DNA of 8,267 nucleotides, taken from the NCBI GenBank assembly GCA_902767395.1, contig CACXHI010000098.1, positions 1 to 8,267 on the forward strand. The letters are read 5' to 3'. This document shows positions 4,811-8,267 of this stretch, in pieces (positions within the stretch are counted from its first letter, which is position 1; the number at the start of each line of letters is the position of its first letter). The stretch is from Oscillospiraceae bacterium (GTDB lineage Bacteria; Bacillota; Clostridia; Oscillospirales; Oscillospiraceae). The position numbers and the translations under genes are program-made. The notes under the pieces are model-generated. The model had not been told where the DNA came from. It ran no database searches and was given only the letters and a program-made list of their open reading frames with translations.

Positions 4811-6568
4811 ATGAAAAAAAGAATGCAAATTGTCGTTTTCGCCCTGTGTCTGCTCTGTCTGGGCGGCTGCAGGAAGCCGGTTGCCCCAGAGGCAGCTGCG
4901 CCGACGAATCCCACTCTCATCGAGGCGACGGGATTTCTCCCGGATTTTGCGCCGGTCGAGATTTGGGACGACGGCGCGAGCTATCAGAACGTCCGTGCCG
5001 AGGCGCTGGCGGCCTACGTCAAGCAGATGGAGGCCAAGGGCCTCACGCATCGGCACGTCGGCGGGTGCGAGCTGTTCCATACGGACACGTTGATTCTGAC
5101 GCTGACCCCGAACGGGACGGAGCCCGGCGCGTATCTGGCGGCGTGGCAAACCGGGCGGGCCGTGGCGGATCTGGACAACGTGCAGGGCATGACGGAGCGG
5201 AAGCTTCTGTGCGCCGTGGATCAGACCGCCGAGGGGATCACGCGCAAGACCGACCTGCGGCTGCTGCTCTGTGCCGAGGCCGTTGCAGGGGAAAATGCCG
5301 CAACCTCCGACGCGGCGGAGGGGGGCTGCGTTCTGACTCCCATGCTGGTCGGTCCGTGCGACTGTCTGCCCCTTCCGTTCTACCCTGCGGGGGTACAATC
5401 CCTGCTCTGGGCCGACGTGGACGGCGACGGCGCGCCGGAGCTGATGGTCCAAACCCCCGGCCCGACCTCGGGGCTCTACACGGTTTCGTTCCGGGCCTAC
5501 GGGATGGAGGAAGGAATGCCGGCCTTGAAAGCGACCGCTACGGTCGGACTCGACTGGGGCAAGGACGACCGGCTGGAGGCGCAGGGCGACGGGATCGCCT
5601 TCGTCCACGGAGAAACGTCCTATCCCCTCTCCATCGAAGGTGCTCGGATTGTCTTTTCCGGCGACGCGCCGCAGGACGCAAAGCAGTGGGGCTGGTTAGA
5701 CACTGACTGTATCGGCATGTCGCTCTCCCGCGTACGGGGCGAGGTCGAGCCGTGGACGGTTTCGGACTCCTCCTGCTGCCTGATCTGGCGCAGGACGCAA
5801 AGCGACGGCACAGTGGAGGTCACGGCGGCCCTGTCGAACAACTGGCAGACCGTCAGTGCCTTGGTCGGCATCCACGTTGGGCAGGACGGGAACCGCAGCG
5901 TTTGGCGGCACGACGTGACGCTGATTGAAACGCCGACCGATCTGGAAGCCCTGCTCGGTCTGTCCGTGGAGGAGCTGACCGAACGGCTCGGCCCGGCGCA
6001 CTATGACAGCGGCAGCGGACTGTATCTGCCCGGATGGTTCACCGAGGATGGGCTGTTGCTGCGCGTCTCGGCGGGCAGCGAGGTCATGGCGGCGGCGCTT
6101 TACGACCCGGCGGAGAACGCCGTGCTTGCGCAGGCGGCCCTGCCCACGACGGAAGCGTCAGGGGATCGGATCGACGTGCATTTGGAGGTTCCTTCCACGG
6201 TCTCGAACTGGGAACGATGGGAGGCCTTTCTCGAACGCACCGCGCGGGGCGAGGCGGACACGGTGACGCTTCGGCTGTATTATGAGGAAGATTCCGTCTA
6301 TTTCGATCTGACGCTGTCCTACGACGGCGCGCGCTACACACTGACGGACGAGGGGCGGGTGGCGTCCTACCAATATCTGATCGTCAGCAAAGACGAAACC
6401 CCGCCCGCGCAGGCAGCATACCGGCACGCCACGCATGTGCTGCTCTCCGACAGCGAGGAAATGACCCACGAAAAGCTGTTTGCCCACATGCTTTCCAGCA
6501 AGCTCAATCCGGATTTCCCTCCCTCGCGTTCCCTGTTCTCGCTCTACGACTGGGACGACAATGAATAA
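4811..6568 (+). CDS. Large lipoprotein of unknown function with a DxDxDG loop
   Basis: The 585-residue product starts with a lipoprotein signal peptide: a basic MKKR, a hydrophobic core and the lipobox LGGC with C20 as the lipidated cysteine. It should be anchored outside the membrane. The ATG follows GGAGGAG and lies 13 bases after the M56 stop, so it is cotranscribed. The first half contains DVDGDGAPEL (202-211), a calcium-loop motif as in FG-GAP/VCBS-type repeats, and nine further cysteines, the last at 323. The second half has none. Around 381-394 LLGLSVEELTERLGP resembles the helix of short 'SmpA-like' segments. The C-terminal part (about 450-570) has alternating strands (VTLRLYYEEDSVYFDLTLSYDG) loosely like lipoprotein DUF4362. 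I do not recognise the family. As the terminal gene under the BlaI/M56 pair it may be the regulated output or a sensor partner. Confidence 0.85.
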   Translation: MKKRMQIVVFALCLLCLGGCRKPVAPEAAAPTNPTLIEATGFLPDFAPVEIWDDGASYQNVRAEALAAYVKQMEAKGLTHRHVGGCELFHTDTLILTLTPNGTEPGAYLAAWQTGRAVADLDNVQGMTERKLLCAVDQTAEGITRKTDLRLLLCAEAVAGENAATSDAAEGGCVLTPMLVGPCDCLPLPFYPAGVQSLLWADVDGDGAPELMVQTPGPTSGLYTVSFRAYGMEEGMPALKATATVGLDWGKDDRLEAQGDGIAFVHGETSYPLSIEGARIVFSGDAPQDAKQWGWLDTDCIGMSLSRVRGEVEPWTVSDSSCCLIWRRTQSDGTVEVTAALSNNWQTVSALVGIHVGQDGNRSVWRHDVTLIETPTDLEALLGLSVEELTERLGPAHYDSGSGLYLPGWFTEDGLLLRVSAGSEVMAAALYDPAENAVLAQAALPTTEASGDRIDVHLEVPSTVSNWERWEAFLERTARGEADTVTLRLYYEEDSVYFDLTLSYDGARYTLTDEGRVASYQYLIVSKDETPPAQAAYRHATHVLLSDSEEMTHEKLFAHMLSSKLNPDFPPSRSLFSLYDWDDNE

Positions 6569-6581
6569 ACCGTAAGAAACG

Positions 6582-6619
6582 AAAAAACCCCTTCCGGTCA
6601 AGGCCGGAAGGGAATATTT
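6582..6619. terminator. Bidirectional rho-independent terminator between lipoprotein gene and rpsT
   Basis: A perfect 9-bp stem, CCCTTCCGG (6589-6597) and CCGGAAGGG (6604-6612), closes a 6-base loop. On the minus strand it is followed by a clean run of six T (6582-6587), a strong terminator for rpsT. On the plus strand the tail is only AATATTTT, a weaker terminator for the lipoprotein operon. Confidence 0.85.
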
Positions 6620-6630
6620 TCGAACGCGAA

Positions 6631-6894
6631 TTACGCCAGCTTGTTGAGCTTGAGGGTCATGCTGCTCTTCTTGCGGGCAGCGGTGTTCTTGTGAAGAAGA
6701 CCCTTGTTCACAGCCTGGTCCACGGACTTGACGGCAGTCTTGTAAGCTGCGTCAGCCGCCTCGCGATTACCTTCAAGGACAGCGGCGTCGAACTTCTTGA
6801 GATTGGTCTTGAGGGTGGACTTGCCAGCCTTGTTTCTGGCATTGGCGACCTTGGAAAGCTCGACTCTCTTCTTAGCGGACTTAATGTTGGGCAC
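6631..6894 (-). CDS. rpsT: 30S ribosomal protein S20
   Basis: S20 binds 16S rRNA early in assembly of the small subunit. The 87-residue, Lys/Ala-rich helical product begins MPNIKSAKKRVELSKVAN and carries the conserved stretch VDQAVNKGLLHKNTAARKKS near the C-terminus. Length and sequence are normal for S20. The start is GTG at 6894, with AAGGAGGT (6901-6908) at 6 bases spacing; there is no better ATG. It is monocistronic, with its own promoter and terminator. In many Clostridia rpsT lies beside gpr and spoIIP, but here spoIIP is more than 5 kb away. Confidence 0.98.
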   Translation of the reverse strand: MPNIKSAKKRVELSKVANARNKAGKSTLKTNLKKFDAAVLEGNREAADAAYKTAVKSVDQAVNKGLLHKNTAARKKSSMTLKLNKLA

Positions 6895-6920
6895 GGTTAC
6901 ACCTCCTTGGCACAGAATCG

Positions 6921-6938
6921 GGGCATGGAATCACGCCC
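6921..6938 (-). promoter_or_regulatory. Hairpin in the rpsT leader
   Basis: The rpsT leader can fold GGGCGTG-ATTC-CATGCCC, seven pairs including one G-U, with a tetraloop. It lies between the predicted start (about 6944) and the ribosome binding site. S20 represses its own translation in E. coli, so a control element is possible. No match to a known S20 leader is claimed. Confidence 0.35.
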
Positions 6939-6950
6939 ACACAGTTCTGT

Positions 6951-6979
6951 ATTATACATGGTTCTCTCTATAAAATCAA
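6951..6979 (-). promoter_or_regulatory. Promoter of rpsT
   Basis: The minus strand has TTGATT (6974-6979), 17 bases, then a perfect TATAAT (6951-6956). Transcription should start near 6944, giving a leader of about 50 bases. It lies just after the terminator of the upstream operon, which isolates rpsT. Confidence 0.75.
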
Positions 6980-7000
6980 GCTCTTTTTTCAAAAAAAGCG

Positions 7001-7038
7001 AAAAAAACTCCCGCAGGCGATCATTCGTCCTGCGGGAG
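7001..7038 (-). terminator. Rho-independent terminator of the PqqD/kinase operon
   Basis: On the minus strand CTCCCGCAGG (7029-7038), an 11-base loop and CCTGCGGGAG (7008-7017) form a perfect 10-bp GC-rich stem followed by seven T (7001-7007). The left arm lies in the last codons of the PqqD-like gene and its TGA (7021-7023) is in the loop. A second T-rich stretch follows at 6991-6997. Confidence 0.9.
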
Positions 7039-7386
7039 ATGGTTCTGCGAAATAGTGCCGGATTCCTCTTGCGACTGAAGGTCCTCCACAGGCTCGCCAT
7101 CCGGAACAGCAATCAGATAGCCAAGCTTGCACAGCTCCTCACAAGTTCTCTCGACACGGCGGCTCACCGTCTGTTTGTCCTTCCTTGTCAGCGCACTGAG
7201 AAAGGAAATATAAGCATCAAGGCTCTTTCCTGAGCTCAGCAAATCCCAAAGTGGGGCCATGAGAGGAGGCAAGGGAATAGTTTTCTGGAGATTCGGGTAA
7301 GACAGGCGAAGGGGAATCAACACCGCCGTATCGCAGATGGTCGTCATGACGACGCCGGGGTGTGTCTTATAATTCATTTGCGACAT
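7021..7386 (-). CDS. PqqD-like protein (RiPP recognition element fold)
   Basis: PqqD-like domains are small winged-helix folds that bind the leader of a precursor peptide and present it to modifying enzymes. The 121-residue product has the usual layout: a beta-rich start (HPGVVMTTICDTAVLIPLR, 9-27), then LMAPLWDLLSSGKSLDAYISFL (42-63), and a helix ending in CEELCKLGYLIAV (82-94). The last 25 residues are a polar tail. It follows the kinase gene after 8 bases. The start is uncertain. ATG at 7386 lies only 2 bases after AAAGGA, while ATG at 7377 is 11 bases after it. The kinase neighbour strengthens the assignment, since PqqD-like and HprK-like genes are often paired. No peptide substrate is visible. 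Confidence 0.72.
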   Translation of the reverse strand: MSQMNYKTHPGVVMTTICDTAVLIPLRLSYPNLQKTIPLPPLMAPLWDLLSSGKSLDAYISFLSALTRKDKQTVSRRVERTCEELCKLGYLIAVPDGEPVEDLQSQEESGTISQNHLPQDE

Positions 7387-7394
7387 GTTCCTTT

Positions 7395-8144
7395 CTATGA
7401 CTCGGGAGCGGAGAAAACTGTCTCCAAAAGAAGCTTGGTCGAATCCGGAACCTCATGTGTGGTCAGCTTCCAGATTGGGACAAGCTGCAACAGCTTTGTC
7501 GTCATTTTTGCTGTAGTTTGCACAATGTCAGATCGGGAATAGGATTGAAGACACTGCTGAAAGACCGGAAGCGCCGCTTCCCGCGCAGAGAGCGCACAGA
7601 TCTTGTTCTCCTCCCCGCGCTCGAGAACGATCAGTCCCGCCAAGGGCGCGGCTCCCGCGCCGTGCCAGCCCTCCTTGCCATTCCAGCAGGAGGGATGCAC
7701 GATCACAGACGACGCCGCATCGGGTGCGCAATCAAGAGCCGGACAGAACTGCAGCACCGGGCGGTCGCCGCAGATGACGGAAAACGCTCCCGGGCAAAGC
7801 GCCTGCAAATGCTTGGCCTGCGTGGACTTTCCCACGCCGCTCGGCGCAGAAATCAGATACGCCTTGTCGCGCCAGCGAATCGCAACACTGTGAAAGATCA
7901 TCCGGTCGTGAGCCATCAAAGCTTCGGAACAGTAGGCGCTCAGCACGGTATACTCCCCATCGGGGCAGTTGTGCAGGCCGAGGGTCGCATAATACGCCCA
8001 GTGCGGCGCGGGGATCGAGACCGGCTCACACGGACAGGCCTCACGGTCTAAGGGAACCGCCGAAAGCCTCGCGGCATTCTCGGGAAACTGAAGCGCACAG
8101 GGAACACGAATCCCAGCGAGCGGAAGAGAGACCAGTGCTTCCAT
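7395..8144 (-). CDS. HPr kinase/phosphorylase-like P-loop protein
   Basis: The 249-residue product has a Walker A loop, SAPSGVGKST (99-108, K106), preceded by a beta strand as in HprK. A GDRPVL strand end (126-131) sits where the family's acidic residue lies. PSCWNGKEGW (151-160) resembles the PtPWsGK block of HprK-like proteins in peptide-modification clusters. PLAGLIVLERGEENKICALSAREA (167-190) is also typical. True HPr kinases have an N-terminal domain and the segment that binds HPr; neither is evident, so this is not the carbon-catabolite HprK. Related proteins phosphorylate lasso peptides; others in this group are uncharacterised. ATG at 8144 directly follows the upstream TGA, with GGAGG inside the last codons of that gene. 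Fold is confident; substrate is unknown. Confidence 0.78.
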   Translation of the reverse strand: MEALVSLPLAGIRVPCALQFPENAARLSAVPLDREACPCEPVSIPAPHWAYYATLGLHNCPDGEYTVLSAYCSEALMAHDRMIFHSVAIRWRDKAYLISAPSGVGKSTQAKHLQALCPGAFSVICGDRPVLQFCPALDCAPDAASSVIVHPSCWNGKEGWHGAGAAPLAGLIVLERGEENKICALSAREAALPVFQQCLQSYSRSDIVQTTAKMTTKLLQLVPIWKLTTHEVPDSTKLLLETVFSAPES

Positions 8145-8267
8145 TCAATACCTCCACGCTCCCTCTGATTCACAGCGGAAGCGCACCTGACGCGCGCCAA
8201 AAATAGAAGCCGTCGCGTGCCGGAAGCGCAACCAAACTCTTTCCGCAACCATCCGAAGGGTCAGGGA
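8145..8267 (-). CDS. 3' end of an upstream gene in the kinase operon (partial)
   Basis: A frame stays open from the right edge to a TGA at 8145-8147, immediately before the kinase ATG. It encodes the last 40 residues, an Arg-rich, weakly amphipathic segment (LRMVAERVWLRFRHATASIF and onward to AWRY). The zero-base junction, with the kinase ribosome binding site inside this frame, is typical of operon genes. An internal ATG at 8252 could instead make it a 35-residue protein. I do not recognise it. Confidence 0.45.
   Translation of the reverse strand, partial: SLTLRMVAERVWLRFRHATASIFGARQVRFRCESEGAWRY

Noticed and set aside
4532..5608. Long minus-strand open frame across the M56/lipoprotein junction
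   Set aside because: It spans two well-supported plus-strand genes with good ribosome binding sites, and its product has no recognisable domain.
7395..8144. Classical HPr kinase (hprK) of carbon catabolite repression
   Set aside because: It is short, lacks the N-terminal domain and HPr-binding segment, and sits next to a PqqD-like gene rather than lgt or other usual hprK neighbours.
1..8267. CRISPR array, tRNA/rRNA genes, riboswitch, transposase or phage genes
   Set aside because: No regularly spaced repeats, tRNA-like cloverleaf, rRNA stretch, recognisable aptamer or mobile-element protein was seen on either strand.

Overview
The window looks like chromosomal DNA from a GC-rich, spore-forming Clostridia member, most likely Oscillospiraceae/Ruminococcaceae-like. 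The reasons are a SpoIIP sporulation hydrolase with a sigma-E-type promoter, a clostridial iscS-iscU-iscR order, a BlaI/M56 pair, strong AGGAGG ribosome binding sites and consensus TTGACA/TATAAT promoters. The lineage is inferred from gene content and style; no alignment was possible. All identified genes look intact, except one cut by the right edge.

Left part, minus strand: an Fe-S cluster biogenesis operon reads leftward from a consensus promoter near 3435-3463. Its genes are cysteine desulfurase (iscS, 2208-3401), scaffold (iscU, 1762-2193) and an Rrf2/IscR-type regulator (1354-1758). IscS supplies sulfur, IscU assembles the cluster, and the regulator probably senses cluster status and acts back on the promoter, which carries a 19-bp dyad. 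spoIIP (61-1197) follows on the same strand with its own sigma-E-like promoter. That promoter lies inside a dyad that could hide the spoIIP ribosome binding site in read-through transcripts.

Middle, plus strand: divergent from iscS is a three-gene unit: a BlaI/MecI-family repressor (3546-3902), an M56 membrane metalloprotease without a penicillin-sensor domain (3892-4797), and a 585-residue lipoprotein of unknown function (4811-6568). A perfect 22-bp inverted repeat covers the repressor's promoter. No beta-lactamase or PBP gene is present, so the lipoprotein is the natural candidate target or partner.

Right part, minus strand: rpsT (ribosomal protein S20, GTG start) has its own promoter and shares a bidirectional terminator with the lipoprotein gene. 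Further right is the end of another minus-strand operon: an unidentified 3' gene fragment at the window edge, an HPr-kinase-like P-loop protein (7395-8144) and a PqqD-like protein (7021-7386), closed by a strong terminator. A PqqD-like domain beside an HprK-like kinase resembles known peptide-modification (RiPP, e.g. lasso-peptide kinase) gene sets. No precursor peptide or other maturation enzyme is visible here.

There are no rRNA or tRNA genes, CRISPR arrays or transposases, and no gene-free stretch longer than 300 bases.
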